Below, one piece after another: positions 25,223 to 33,606 of a stretch of DNA of 64,000 bases (within the stretch, counting starts at the first letter, position 1; each line of letters begins with the position of its first letter). The stretch is from Flavonifractor sp052065355 (GTDB lineage Bacteria > Bacillota > Clostridia > Oscillospirales > Oscillospiraceae). A model generated the notes under the pieces. The model was given only the letters and a program-made list of their open reading frames with translations. It did not search any database and was not told the origin of the DNA. The translations under genes were made by a program, and so were the position numbers. The DNA is taken from positions 434,001 through 498,000 of the forward strand of contig NZ_JBQHUF010000001.1 of the NCBI RefSeq assembly GCF_052065355.1. The letters run 5' to 3'.

Positions 25223-26140
25223 ATGAAAACCTATGACGTACTTGTAGTGGGCGGAGGCCCGGGCGGCTATACGGCAGCGCTGTATGCGGCCCGAAGCGGC
25301 CTGTCCGTTGCAGTGCTGGAAAAACTGTCCGCCGGCGGACAGATGGCTACCACGTCTATGATTGACAATTATCCAGGATTTCCTGATGGAGTGGATGGCT
25401 TTGATCTGGGTCAGCAGATGGAGAAGCAGGCTCAAAAGTATGGAGCGGAGACTATCTACGGCGAGGTGACCGAGGTGGATCTGCATGCTGAGCCGAAGAT
25501 CGTCCGCAGCAGCGAGGGCGATTTTTCCGGTCGGACTGTGATCCTGGCCACTGGAGCTTATCCCAGAGAATTGGGGCTCCCTGAAGAGCAGGAACTGCGG
25601 GGCAGAGGTGTGGCCTACTGTGCCACTTGTGACGGCATGATGTTCCGGGGCAAAACGGTAGTGGTAAACGGTGGCGGTAATACAGCGGTGGAGGATGCCC
25701 TTTATCTCTCAAAACTGTGTGCCAAGGTCTACCTGGTCCACCGCCGGGACCAGCTCCGTGCCTCCGCTGTCTACCGCAAAGCGCTGGACGAGCAGGGCGT
25801 AGAGATTCTGTGGAACAGCCGAGTCACAGAATTGAGAAAGGAAAAATACCTTACAGGTGTTGAACTGGAAGATGTAAAGACCGGTGAGAGGCGGGAACTA
25901 GCCTGCGATGGGATTTTCGTGGCCATCGGCCGGGTGCCGGATACCGCCCTCTTTGCTGGACAGGTCGAGCTGGATCCGACCGGATATATCGTAGCGGACG
26001 AGACCTGCCGCACCAATGTGTCCGGCGTATTTGCCGTAGGTGATGTGCGTACCAAAGCGGTGCGGCAGGTGGTTACCGCGGCGGCGGACGGCGCCAACGC
26101 CGCCCATTTCGCGGAAGAATACCTGATGGAACAGCTGTAA
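25223..26140 (+). CDS. trxB: Thioredoxin reductase
   Basis: 305-residue FAD/NADPH flavoenzyme. FAD motif GGGPGGYTAAL (10-20), redox CATC at 133-136, NADPH-domain GGGNTAVEDALYL and the C-terminal FAVGDVRTKAVRQVVTAAADG. It recycles the adjacent thioredoxin. GGGAGCGGGAGCGAC precedes the ATG. Confidence 0.95.
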   Translation: MKTYDVLVVGGGPGGYTAALYAARSGLSVAVLEKLSAGGQMATTSMIDNYPGFPDGVDGFDLGQQMEKQAQKYGAETIYGEVTEVDLHAEPKIVRSSEGDFSGRTVILATGAYPRELGLPEEQELRGRGVAYCATCDGMMFRGKTVVVNGGGNTAVEDALYLSKLCAKVYLVHRRDQLRASAVYRKALDEQGVEILWNSRVTELRKEKYLTGVELEDVKTGERRELACDGIFVAIGRVPDTALFAGQVELDPTGYIVADETCRTNVSGVFAVGDVRTKAVRQVVTAAADGANAAHFAEEYLMEQL

Positions 26141-26156
26141 AGGGTAGGGACCTGAC

Positions 26157-26603
26157 ATGAATGGATTGTTCTGCGTGGCTGCCCACGCTCTGATCTACCT
26201 GGATAAACGTGGCTGTATGCTGTCCAGCGAGGAGCTGGCAGCCAATATCTGCACCAATCCCGCACGGGTGCGGAAGGTAATGGCAAAGCTGAAAAAAGCG
26301 GGACTGGTGGCCACCAAGGCGGGCAATGACGGCGGATATCACCTGCTGTGTGCTCCCAATGAAGTAACCCTGGAGCAGATCGCGGATGCGTTGGAGGTAC
26401 GGTTTGTGGAACCCGCCTGGCACAGCGGAGCAGGGGTAGATTGCGGCTGCTTGGTGGCTTCAGGCATGGCTGGGGTCATGGATGTGTTGTTTGATGACCT
26501 GGACCGGCAGTGCCGAGCGCATTTGTCCCGACTTACACTGGCCGATTTGGAGATGCAGCTGGAACAGGCAGCTGATGGAAAGGAGACCGACCATGGGCTT
26601 TGA
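26157..26603 (+). CDS. Rrf2 family transcriptional regulator
   Basis: 148-residue winged-helix regulator. VAAHALIYLD, the recognition helix region ICTNPARVRKVMAKLKKAGLV and the wing GNDGGYHLL are typical Rrf2. Several members (IscR, NsrR, RsrR) bind Fe-S clusters with three Cys. Here Cys sit in VDCGC around residue 98-100 and once more in DRQC, so redox or Fe-S sensing is possible but not proven. Being inside the trx operon with an operator over its promoter suggests autoregulation. It overlaps the next gene by 11 bases. Confidence 0.88.
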   Translation: MNGLFCVAAHALIYLDKRGCMLSSEELAANICTNPARVRKVMAKLKKAGLVATKAGNDGGYHLLCAPNEVTLEQIADALEVRFVEPAWHSGAGVDCGCLVASGMAGVMDVLFDDLDRQCRAHLSRLTLADLEMQLEQAADGKETDHGL

Positions 26604-27891
26604 TCTGGAAACCAGCGTACCTGCTCTTACTGTTCTGATCCAGGGATTGCTTAGCTTTTTCTCGCCTTGTGTCCTGCCTCTGGTGCCCCTTTATGTCAGC
26701 TATCTGGCTGGCGGTGCCGGGAAAGTGGATGCAAATGGCGTTATCCGCTATCCCAGAGGAAAGGTGCTGATCAATACCGTCTTTTTCGTGATCGGTGTCA
26801 GCTTTACCTTTTTCCTGCTCGGATTTGGCTTTACAGCTCTGGGGCGCTTTTTCACCAATTACCAGACCTGGTTTGCCCGAATCAGCGGCATCATTATGAT
26901 TCTGTTCGGCGTTTATCAGTTCGGATTTTTTGGAAAATCTGCCACGCTGGAGCGGGAACATCGGCTGCCCTTCCGGCTGGATCGCTGGGCCATGAATCCG
27001 CTGGTGGCACTGATTCTGGGATTTACCTTCAGCTTTGCCTGGACGCCCTGCGTAGGACCTACTCTGAGCAGCGTGCTGTTGATGGCGTCCTCCGCCTCCA
27101 GCGCATCCAAGGGATTTCTGCTGATCGCGGTCTATACAGTCGGCTTTGTGGTCCCGTTCCTGGCGGTAGGCCTGTTTACAAGTACGGTGCTTGGATTCTT
27201 TAAGCGGCATCAGAAGGTAGTGCGCTATACAGTCAAGATCGGGGCGGCACTGCTGATTCTGATGGGCATTATGACACTGACCGGATTTATGAATGGCATT
27301 ACCGGTTATCTGTCCAGACTGACAGGGGACAGCACTTCTCAGGTGCAGACAGAGCAGAGTGTGCCGCCTGCTCAGCAAAGTGCGGCAGCGGAGACGGATG
27401 AAGCGCAGCCCAGCCCTGAAAGCACTCCGCGGCCGGTAGTACCTGCTCCGGATTTTACCCTCACGGACCAGTACGGCAATACCCATACGCTGTCTGATTA
27501 TGAAGGCAAAACGGTATTTCTCAATTTCTGGGCTACCTGGTGCGGACCCTGTAAGCGTGAGATGCCGGATATCCAGAAGCTCTACGAATCCTACGGCGAA
27601 AACGAAGGTGATGTGATCGTGCTGGGGGTAGCCAGTCCCAAAACGGAACAGAATCCCTTCACCAGCGAAGGAACCCAGGAGGAAGTGGAGCAGTTCCTGG
27701 AGGATAACGGCTACACCTTCCCGGTAGTTATGGACCTGACAGGAGAGATTTTGTCTGCCTATGGAATTTCTGCCTTTCCGACTACTTTTATGATCGATTC
27801 CAACAACAACGTATATGGCTATGTCCCCGGCGCTTTGACCGGCGACATTATGGAGTCTATCATCCAGCAGACCATAGACAGAGTAGCGTGA
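26593..27891 (+). CDS. CcdA-type membrane reductant carrier fused to TlpA-like thioredoxin
   Basis: 432-residue fusion. Residues 1-240 form a six-helix CcdA/DsbD-type domain with the paired Cys26 (SPCVLPL) and Cys153 (WTPCVGP) that pass electrons across the membrane. A Ser/Pro/Gln linker follows. Residues about 285-432 are a TlpA/ResA-like extracytoplasmic thioredoxin with Cys317-Gly-Pro-Cys320. Electrons from TrxA/TrxB would thus reach secreted proteins in one polypeptide, like a DsbD without its N-terminal domain. The start is ATG 26593 with AAAGGAG, inside the Rrf2 gene end. Confidence 0.92.
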   Translation: MGFDLETSVPALTVLIQGLLSFFSPCVLPLVPLYVSYLAGGAGKVDANGVIRYPRGKVLINTVFFVIGVSFTFFLLGFGFTALGRFFTNYQTWFARISGIIMILFGVYQFGFFGKSATLEREHRLPFRLDRWAMNPLVALILGFTFSFAWTPCVGPTLSSVLLMASSASSASKGFLLIAVYTVGFVVPFLAVGLFTSTVLGFFKRHQKVVRYTVKIGAALLILMGIMTLTGFMNGITGYLSRLTGDSTSQVQTEQSVPPAQQSAAAETDEAQPSPESTPRPVVPAPDFTLTDQYGNTHTLSDYEGKTVFLNFWATWCGPCKREMPDIQKLYESYGENEGDVIVLGVASPKTEQNPFTSEGTQEEVEQFLEDNGYTFPVVMDLTGEILSAYGISAFPTTFMIDSNNNVYGYVPGALTGDIMESIIQQTIDRVA

Positions 27892-27892
27892 A

Positions 27893-27938
27893 GGCAAGGG
27901 CCTCCGGGAAACCGGAGGCCCTTGCCTCTTGTTATTTT
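27893..27938 (+). terminator. Terminator of the thioredoxin operon
   Basis: Fifteen-base stem GGCAAGGGCCTCCGG / CCGGAGGCCCTTGCC with a GAAA loop, then a T-rich tail. Confidence 0.92.
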
Positions 27939-27957
27939 TCCGCCGGTCTGGTATGAT
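27929..27957 (+). promoter_or_regulatory. Promoter of tgt
   Basis: TTGTTA (27929-27934), 17-base spacer and TATGAT (27952-27957), starting within the T-rich tail of the preceding terminator. Confidence 0.65.
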
Positions 27958-27991
27958 GGGAACAATTGATGACAAAGGGGTTTTCTGAACT

Positions 27992-29122
27992 GTGTTTGAA
28001 GTGATCAAGACCGAAGGGAAGGCACGGCGTGGCGTATTTACCTGTGCCCACGGTACGGTGCAGACGCCGGTCTTTATGAATGTAGGCACTCAGGCAGCCA
28101 TCAAGGGAGCGGTCTCCGCCTTTGACCTGAAGGAGATCGGCTGCCAGGTGGAGCTGTCCAACACCTACCACCTCCATCTCCGGCCCGGTGATCAGGTGGT
28201 ACGCCAGATGGGGGGACTCCACAAATTTATGCGGTGGGATGGGCCCATCCTAACCGATTCCGGCGGATTCCAGGTATTTTCCCTGTCTGGTCTCCGGAAG
28301 ATCAAGGAGGAGGGGGTCACTTTCGCCTCCCATATCGACGGCAGACGGATCTTCATGGGACCGGAGGAGTCCATGCAGATCCAGTCCAACCTGGGCAGTG
28401 ATATTGCCATGGCCTTCGACGAGTGCGTGGAGAATCCAGCCACCTACGAGTATGCCAAGGCTTCCTGTGAGCGCACCCTGCGCTGGCTGGAGCGGTGCAG
28501 GGCGGAGCATGACCGACTCAACTCCCTGCCTGACACGGTGAATCCTCACCAGATGCTCTTTGGCATTAACCAGGGCGCCACTTTTGCTGATCTGCGAATC
28601 TGGCACATGAAGGAGACCGCCAAGATCGACTGCGAGGGATACGCCATCGGCGGGCTGGCAGTGGGGGAGCCTACCCAGGTGATGTATGATATCATTGACG
28701 CGGTGGAACCCTATATGCCGGCGGACAAGCCCCGGTATCTGATGGGAGTGGGTACGCCCTCCAACATCATTGAGGCCGTGGCGCGAGGTGTGGACTTCTT
28801 TGACTGCGTCATGCCTGCCCGTAACGCACGCCATGCCAAGCTGTTTACCTGGTCTGGCGCTATGAATATCCGCAACGAGAAGTACAAGCTGGATGAGCGG
28901 CCTATTGATCCGGAATGCGATTGTCCGGTGTGCCGGAATTTCTCCCGTGCTTATTTGCGCCACCTGTTTGTGGCAGATGAGATGCTGGCTATGCGCCTGG
29001 CAGTGCTGCATAACCTGTATTTCTACAACAAGCTGGCGCAGCGGATCCGGAATGCTCTGGATGCCGGGGAATTCGCTGCTTTCCGTGCCGAATACAGCGA
29101 GAAGCTGGCGGGGCGGCTGTGA
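27992..29122 (+). CDS. tgt: tRNA-guanine transglycosylase
   Basis: 376-residue TIM-barrel enzyme that exchanges G34 for preQ1 in GUN anticodon tRNAs, the step before QueA. Catalytic Asp near 89 in DSGGFQVFSL, GGLAVGEP substrate loop, VDFFDCVMPARNARHA, and the zinc site CDCPVCRNF with a downstream His. Start GTG at 27992 with AAGGGG about 11 bases upstream. Confidence 0.97.
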   Translation: MFEVIKTEGKARRGVFTCAHGTVQTPVFMNVGTQAAIKGAVSAFDLKEIGCQVELSNTYHLHLRPGDQVVRQMGGLHKFMRWDGPILTDSGGFQVFSLSGLRKIKEEGVTFASHIDGRRIFMGPEESMQIQSNLGSDIAMAFDECVENPATYEYAKASCERTLRWLERCRAEHDRLNSLPDTVNPHQMLFGINQGATFADLRIWHMKETAKIDCEGYAIGGLAVGEPTQVMYDIIDAVEPYMPADKPRYLMGVGTPSNIIEAVARGVDFFDCVMPARNARHAKLFTWSGAMNIRNEKYKLDERPIDPECDCPVCRNFSRAYLRHLFVADEMLAMRLAVLHNLYFYNKLAQRIRNALDAGEFAAFRAEYSEKLAGRL

Positions 29123-29149
29123 ACTTTTGGGGAAATAGCGGAAAAATGC

Positions 29150-29178
29150 TTGTCAAATCCTGAGATTCGTTTTATAAT
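29150..29178 (+). promoter_or_regulatory. Promoter of yajC
   Basis: TTGTCA (29150-29155), 17-base spacer and TATAAT (29173-29178). Confidence 0.85.
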
Positions 29179-29226
29179 GTCCCATTGATGACGTATCACG
29201 TCAAGTAACTATCGGAGGGGATCAAT

Positions 29227-29577
29227 TTGCTGACACAGATTGCGGGCGGCATGCTGACCAACACTGGAACTCAAGGCGGCGGCATAAGCATGATCATTAT
29301 GGTCGTGGCCATGATCGCCATTTTCTACTTCCTGCTCATCCGTCCTGAGAACAAGAAGAAGAAAGCGGCAGCCAAGATGCGTTCCGAGCTGGCGGTGGGT
29401 GATCAGATCACCACCATCGGCGGTATTGTTGGCACTATCTGCGCCGTGAAGGAAGACACCATCGTGATCGAGACCAGCGCAGACCGGGTCCGCATCGAGT
29501 TCACCAAGTGGGCTGTCTCCACCAAGGGCACCCAGGCCGTGGAGGATGGCGCCGGCGAGACCAAGGACAAAAAGTAA
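29227..29577 (+). CDS. yajC: Preprotein translocase subunit YajC
   Basis: 116-residue single-pass membrane protein of the Sec holotranslocase. Hydrophobic helix about 22-40 ending IRPENKKKK, then the small soluble domain LAVGDQITTIGGIVGTI. Start is TTG 29227 with GGAGGGGATCAA upstream. The gene often follows tgt. Confidence 0.93.
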   Translation: MLTQIAGGMLTNTGTQGGGISMIIMVVAMIAIFYFLLIRPENKKKKAAAKMRSELAVGDQITTIGGIVGTICAVKEDTIVIETSADRVRIEFTKWAVSTKGTQAVEDGAGETKDKK

Positions 29578-29586
29578 GACATAAGA

Positions 29587-29641
29587 ACGCCCTCCCTGCA
29601 TAGGTTTCAAGTAGGAACCGATGGTAAGGGAGGGTGTTTTT
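29587..29641 (+). terminator. Terminator hairpin whose 3' arm is the next gene's SD
   Basis: ACGCCCTCCCT (29587-29597) pairs with AGGGAGGGTGT (29627-29637), with a nested GGTTTC/GGAACC hairpin inside, followed by five T. The 3' arm contains AGGGAGGG, the Shine-Dalgarno of the gene starting at 29642, so folding would both terminate transcription and hide the ribosome site. Confidence 0.8.
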
Positions 29642-30067
29642 ATGCGGAAAAAAGAGGAAGACCAGAGTGCCCGCCTCATCCGCTGCGGATTGGGGATCCT
29701 GCTGGGCGGTGTACTGGCTCTGGCAATCTGCTGCCTGTTCCTGCTGGGGGCTTCTGTGGCCATCTCCAGCGGACTGGCCGGGGAAGAGCTGATCTATCAG
29801 CTCACCATCGTGGGCTGCGTGCTGGGCGGCTTTGGAGGTGGCCTGTTTGCAGTCAGGCAATGTGGGGGAGCGCTGCTTACCGGATTAGCCGTGGGGGCAG
29901 TGCTGTTTCTGCTGCTGCTCACCATCGGCGCGCTTTTCTTTGAGACAATGGAACTGCAGGCGGGCGGGATCGGTCTGCTGTGCGGCGGCCTTTGCGGTGG
30001 GGCGGCTGCCGGCCTGCTGGGCGGCGGAAAAGGAAAGCCGGCCCGGAAAAAACACAGAAAGCGTTGA
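29642..30067 (+). CDS. TIGR04086-type small membrane protein
   Basis: 141-residue protein with four hydrophobic helices rich in Gly/Leu and a basic C-terminal tail (KPARKKHRKR). The topology and position between yajC and scfA match the TIGR04086 family of unknown function. I prefer ATG 29642, which follows a strong SD; an in-frame ATG 21 bases earlier lies in the hairpin loop. The initiation region is unusual because it overlaps an intrinsic terminator. Confidence 0.75.
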   Translation: MRKKEEDQSARLIRCGLGILLGGVLALAICCLFLLGASVAISSGLAGEELIYQLTIVGCVLGGFGGGLFAVRQCGGALLTGLAVGAVLFLLLLTIGALFFETMELQAGGIGLLCGGLCGGAAAGLLGGGKGKPARKKHRKR

Positions 30068-30092
30068 AATCTGGCTGTTCCTGTGTTATAAT
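30064..30092 (+). promoter_or_regulatory. Promoter of scfA
   Basis: TTGAAA (30064-30069), 17-base spacer and TATAAT (30087-30092), overlapping the end of the upstream gene. Confidence 0.85.
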
Positions 30093-30125
30093 ACCCACAA
30101 CCTTTGTTTGGGGAGGGAAATCAAA

Positions 30126-30266
30126 ATGAAGCATGTGAAGACGCTCAACGGCGCGACTTTGAAGAAGAGCGCCGCCCACGGCGGCTGCGGCGAGTGCCAG
30201 ACCTCCTGCCAGTCCGCCTGTAAGACCTCTTGCACTGTGGCCAACCAGAAGTGCGAGAACCAGTAA
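30126..30266 (+). CDS. scfA: SCIFF ranthipeptide precursor (six Cys in forty-five)
   Basis: 46-residue peptide ending in a cysteine array at residues 21, 24, 28, 32, 36 and 43 (first part GGCGECQTSCQSACKTSC). This is the near-universal clostridial SCIFF precursor, in which the radical-SAM partner joins Cys sulfur to a Thr side chain, giving a thioether. The leader MKHVKTLNGATLKK should bind the maturase. ATG 30126 has GGGGAGGGAAATCAAA upstream. The biological role of SCIFF is still unsettled; quorum-type signalling has been proposed. Confidence 0.96.
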   Translation: MKHVKTLNGATLKKSAAHGGCGECQTSCQSACKTSCTVANQKCENQ

Positions 30267-30277
30267 AAAAACAGGGG

Positions 30278-30308
30278 AAAGGGTGGGTGAACAGCCCACC
30301 TTTTTCTA
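30278..30308 (+). terminator. Partial terminator between scfA and scfB
   Basis: GGTGGG / CCCACC hairpin followed by TTTTT. It should make the abundant peptide mRNA exceed that of the maturase. Confidence 0.75.
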
Positions 30309-30334
30309 TGCCCTGAGGAAGGAATAAAAAAGTT

Positions 30335-31714
30335 ATGGTACATACCTTTCGGAGCCTCGGCGTCAATGTAGCCGTGGATGTGAACAGCGGCGCCGTCCAT
30401 GTGCTGGACGGGCTGATGTATGACCTGCTTACCGCGCTGGCGGAGCGGGATGAAAACGGCGCCCTCTTGAGTGGTCCGCTGCCGGCCGAGCTTTCGGCAC
30501 TGCTGCCTCAGCACGACCCCGCCGCCCTTGCCGACGCCTGGGAGGAGCTGGGTGAGCTGAAGGCCCAGGGCCTTCTGTTTGAGGAAGACGATTATATCGA
30601 CCGAGAGAAAGCCGCTTCCATGCAGCAGCAGGCCCTGGTGAAGGCCCTCTGCCTGCATGTTTCCCACGACTGTAACCTGCGGTGCAAGTACTGCTTTGCC
30701 TCCACTGGCGATTTTGGTACCGGCAAGCGGATGACGATGGATGTGGAGACCGCCAAGAAGGCCATTGACTTCGTCATCGCTAAGTCCGGCAACCGCCGCA
30801 ACATTGAAGTGGACTTTTTCGGCGGGGAGCCGCTGATGGCCATGGACACCGTCAAGGCCACCGTAGAATACGCCCGCTCTATTGAGAAAGAGCACAACAA
30901 GTGCTTCCGCTTCACCATCACCACCAACGGCGTGCTGCTCAATGACGAGAACATTGAGTACATCAACCGGGAAATGTCCAACGCAGTGCTCTCTCTGGAT
31001 GGCCGGAAGGAGGTCAATGATGACCTGCGTCCCACCGTCAATGGCAAGGGTTCCTATGATGTGATCGTGCCCAAGTTCAAGAAGCTGATCGAAGGGCGGG
31101 GCACCAAGGATTATTACCTGCGCGGCACCTTCACCCGGTTCCACAAGGACTTTGCCGAGGACGTAAAGGCCCTTGCAGCTATCGGCAAGCATGTGTCTGT
31201 GGAACCTGTGGTAGGGAAGGAGGACGATCCCTACGCGCTCCAGGAGGCCGACCTGCCTGAGCTGAAGGCGGAGTACGAGCGTTTGGCTGAGTACCTGAAG
31301 GATCACCCGGAGACCAACTTCTTCCACTTTAACGTGGACCTGGCCCAGGGCCCCTGTGTCATCAAGCGCCTGCGGGGCTGCGGAGCCGGCTGCGAATATG
31401 TGGCCGTTACCCCCGACGGAGATATCTATCCCTGCCATCAGTTTGTGGGCAACGAGGACTATAAGCTGGGTAACGTGTTTGACGGCACCTTCAATAAAGA
31501 CCTCTCCGGTCAGTTTGCTGCCCTGAACATCTACACCAGGGAGGAGTGTTCCCGCTGCTGGGCCCGTTTCTATTGCTCCGGTGGCTGCTCTGCCTCTAAC
31601 CTGCTTGTCAACGGCGACATAAAGCATCCCCATAAAGTAGGCTGTGAATTGGAGCGCAAGCGTCTGGAATGCGCGATCGCCCTGCGAGCTATTGCCGCAG
31701 GCATGGCTGAGTAA
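30335..31714 (+). CDS. scfB: SCIFF radical SAM maturase
   Basis: 459-residue radical SAM/SPASM enzyme. The N-terminal 90 residues form the peptide-recognition region. The radical SAM cluster is Cys113-x3-Cys117-x2-Cys120 (CNLRCKYC). FFGGEPL and ITTNGVLL are core motifs. The C-terminal SPASM domain holds auxiliary cluster cysteines (CGAGCEYVAVTPDGDIYPC and CSRCWARFYCSGGC). It modifies the adjacent ScfA. Start ATG 30335 with GAGGAAGGAA. Confidence 0.96.
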   Translation: MVHTFRSLGVNVAVDVNSGAVHVLDGLMYDLLTALAERDENGALLSGPLPAELSALLPQHDPAALADAWEELGELKAQGLLFEEDDYIDREKAASMQQQALVKALCLHVSHDCNLRCKYCFASTGDFGTGKRMTMDVETAKKAIDFVIAKSGNRRNIEVDFFGGEPLMAMDTVKATVEYARSIEKEHNKCFRFTITTNGVLLNDENIEYINREMSNAVLSLDGRKEVNDDLRPTVNGKGSYDVIVPKFKKLIEGRGTKDYYLRGTFTRFHKDFAEDVKALAAIGKHVSVEPVVGKEDDPYALQEADLPELKAEYERLAEYLKDHPETNFFHFNVDLAQGPCVIKRLRGCGAGCEYVAVTPDGDIYPCHQFVGNEDYKLGNVFDGTFNKDLSGQFAALNIYTREECSRCWARFYCSGGCSASNLLVNGDIKHPHKVGCELERKRLECAIALRAIAAGMAE

Positions 31715-31925
31715 CCTATACAGAATGTAATTATACAAAACGTAATCACGCGAGGCAGTACATTCCATATATATGCCGTCGAAAATGGTCAAAACACTAG
31801 ATATTGAGCTAGAGATCGGCGTGTTGAATGGCACGCCGATCTCTTTAGTGCACACAGTTTACATAATTAAGTAAACATAAAACTTTGGCATAATAGACAA
31901 AATTCATCTTTTTCTTTAAGAGTTC
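31715..31925. other. AT-rich intergenic gap between scfB and spoIIM
   Basis: No convincing reading frame. It contains the scfB terminator and, at 31857-31876, a palindrome GTTTAC / GTAAAC with an AT loop. Base composition is much more AT-rich than the surrounding genes. Confidence 0.6.
31811..31846 (+). terminator. Terminator after scfB
   Basis: Thirteen-base stem AGAGATCGGCGTG / CACGCCGATCTCT, eight-base loop, short T run. Confidence 0.88.
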
Positions 31926-31954
31926 TTGCACAAGAGGCGTAGGTAAGATATAGT
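31926..31954 (+). promoter_or_regulatory. Promoter upstream of spoIIM-xerD
   Basis: TTGCAC (31926-31931), 17-base spacer and TATAGT (31949-31954). It looks SigA-like, which would allow xerD expression in growth. Confidence 0.6.
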
Positions 31955-32027
31955 AATATAAAACTGGGTGCGCTTTCCGGTTCTTGCCGCTCCTGTACAG
32001 GCATAAACTGCCTGGGGGTGAGACATC

Positions 32028-32660
32028 ATGCGCAGAGCCGTTGGAGGCACCTGGAATGTACCGGAGGAGCGGATCTTACCCGCTCTGGCGGTCTTATCAG
32101 TTAGTTTTTTACTGGGAGGGCTTGCGGGCTGTCTCATGTCCACCTTCGTGGGAGGGGCCGGGCAAGAGAGTCTGAAAGCTTATCTGGAGCATTTTCTCAG
32201 CACAGCCCAAAGCAGCGGAGCTGCCGCGCCGGGATTGGCCGTCCAGTTATGGGATATTCTGCGCTGGCCAGGGCTGGCGCTTCTGCTGGGTTTTACGGCA
32301 CTGGGTGTGTTGGGCCTGCCGCTTTTATTTGCGGCCCGTGGTTTCCTTCTTGCGTTTTCTATCGCCGCTTTTGTACGGGTGTTCGGCAGTGCCGGATGCC
32401 TGCTGGCCTTTTTGGTGTTCGGTGTGGGCGGCGGTTTTTCAGTTCCGGCACTCTTTGTGTTGGGTGTACAGAGCCTGACGGCGTCAAGAAGCTTGGCAAG
32501 CCGTTTTCTGGGAGAGGGTAAAGCACCATCTCCCTATGGAAAGGCTTATTTTCTGCGCTGCGGCGGCTGTGCGGCAGTGCTATGTGTGTGTGTCGTTTTG
32601 GAACGCTTCGCTGTGCCGGCCCTGGTGTCGGGAACAGCGGGGTTTTTGATGGGCAGATAG
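32028..32660 (+). CDS. SpoIIM-like polytopic membrane protein
   Basis: 210-residue protein with five to six hydrophobic helices (about 18-38, 75-95, 97-118, 120-145, 178-198). Size, topology and position immediately before xerD fit stage II sporulation protein M, part of the SpoIIDMP peptidoglycan engine that drives engulfment; spoIIM and xerD are also near neighbours in Bacillus. Sequence motifs are weak, so I give no symbol. Start ATG 32028 follows GGGGGTGAGACATC. Confidence 0.7.
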   Translation: MRRAVGGTWNVPEERILPALAVLSVSFLLGGLAGCLMSTFVGGAGQESLKAYLEHFLSTAQSSGAAAPGLAVQLWDILRWPGLALLLGFTALGVLGLPLLFAARGFLLAFSIAAFVRVFGSAGCLLAFLVFGVGGGFSVPALFVLGVQSLTASRSLASRFLGEGKAPSPYGKAYFLRCGGCAAVLCVCVVLERFAVPALVSGTAGFLMGR

Positions 32661-32685
32661 AGAAACGTGAGAAGGTGTTGGACAG

Positions 32686-33564
32686 ATGGAGTATCTGGCA
32701 GAATATGAACGGTATTTGAAAGAAGATAAAAAGGCCCTGCCCAATACGCTCAGTTCCTATTTGCGGGACATCCGGCAATATATGGCCTGGCTGACAAGCG
32801 AGGGCCTGACCCCAGAGCAGGCGGCACAGAGCGATGTGGAGGGCTATATCCGCAGCTTGAGTGCCAAGGGAAAATCTGCCGCTACGGTGACCCGCTCGCT
32901 GGCATCGCTGAAATCGTTTTATACGTATCTGCTGGGGGAGGGCGTGGTAATCGTCAACCCGGCCAAAGGTCTGACGCCCGCCAAGGTGGAGCGTAAGCTG
33001 CCCCATATCCTGACCGCCAAAGAGGTAGAGTTGTTTTTGGAACAGCCAGACGCCTCCGACGCAAAGGGCTGCCGGGACCGGGCCATGCTGGAGCTGCTGT
33101 ATGCCACTGGCATCCGGGTATCAGAACTGATCGGACTGGATCTGGACAATGTCAATCTGTCTGCCTGCTTTATCCGGTGTACCAGTCACGGTAAGGAACG
33201 CATCATACCCTTGTATCCCGCCGCAGTAAAGGCCCTTCAGGATTATCTGGATCACGTCCGGCCTCAGGTTATTGAGCACCCTGACGAAAAGGCCCTGTTT
33301 GTCAATATGAACGGAGAGCGAATGAGTCGCCAGGGTTTTTGGAAGATCATCAAGCACTACCAGGAGACGGCGGGAATCCAGAAGGACATTACCCCTCACA
33401 CCCTGCGGCACTCATTTGCAGCCCATCTGCTGGAGAATGGCGCGGATCTTCACTCTATCCAGGAGATGCTGGGTCACGCGGATATCTCGTCTACCCAGAT
33501 TTATGCTCAATTAGTTAATCAGAAGCTGAAAGACGTCTACAACAAAGCCCATCCCAGAGCTTAA
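32686..33564 (+). CDS. xerD: Tyrosine recombinase XerD
   Basis: 292-residue site-specific recombinase that resolves chromosome dimers at dif. N-terminal SAM-like core-binding domain (1-95). Catalytic residues are Arg144 (TGIRVSEL), Lys170, His238, Arg241 (HTLRHSFA), His264 (LGHADI) and Tyr273. Length is typical of XerD rather than phage integrases. It follows the SpoIIM-like gene by 25 bases. Confidence 0.93.
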   Translation: MEYLAEYERYLKEDKKALPNTLSSYLRDIRQYMAWLTSEGLTPEQAAQSDVEGYIRSLSAKGKSAATVTRSLASLKSFYTYLLGEGVVIVNPAKGLTPAKVERKLPHILTAKEVELFLEQPDASDAKGCRDRAMLELLYATGIRVSELIGLDLDNVNLSACFIRCTSHGKERIIPLYPAAVKALQDYLDHVRPQVIEHPDEKALFVNMNGERMSRQGFWKIIKHYQETAGIQKDITPHTLRHSFAAHLLENGADLHSIQEMLGHADISSTQIYAQLVNQKLKDVYNKAHPRA

Positions 33565-33600
33565 AACGAAGGCCGGCGCATAACAGCGCCGGCCTTCGTT
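33565..33600 (+). terminator. Terminator after xerD
   Basis: Fifteen-base perfect stem AACGAAGGCCGGCGC / GCGCCGGCCTTCGTT with loop ATAACA; the arm itself ends in T residues. Confidence 0.85.
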
Positions 33601-33606
33601 TGTGTC

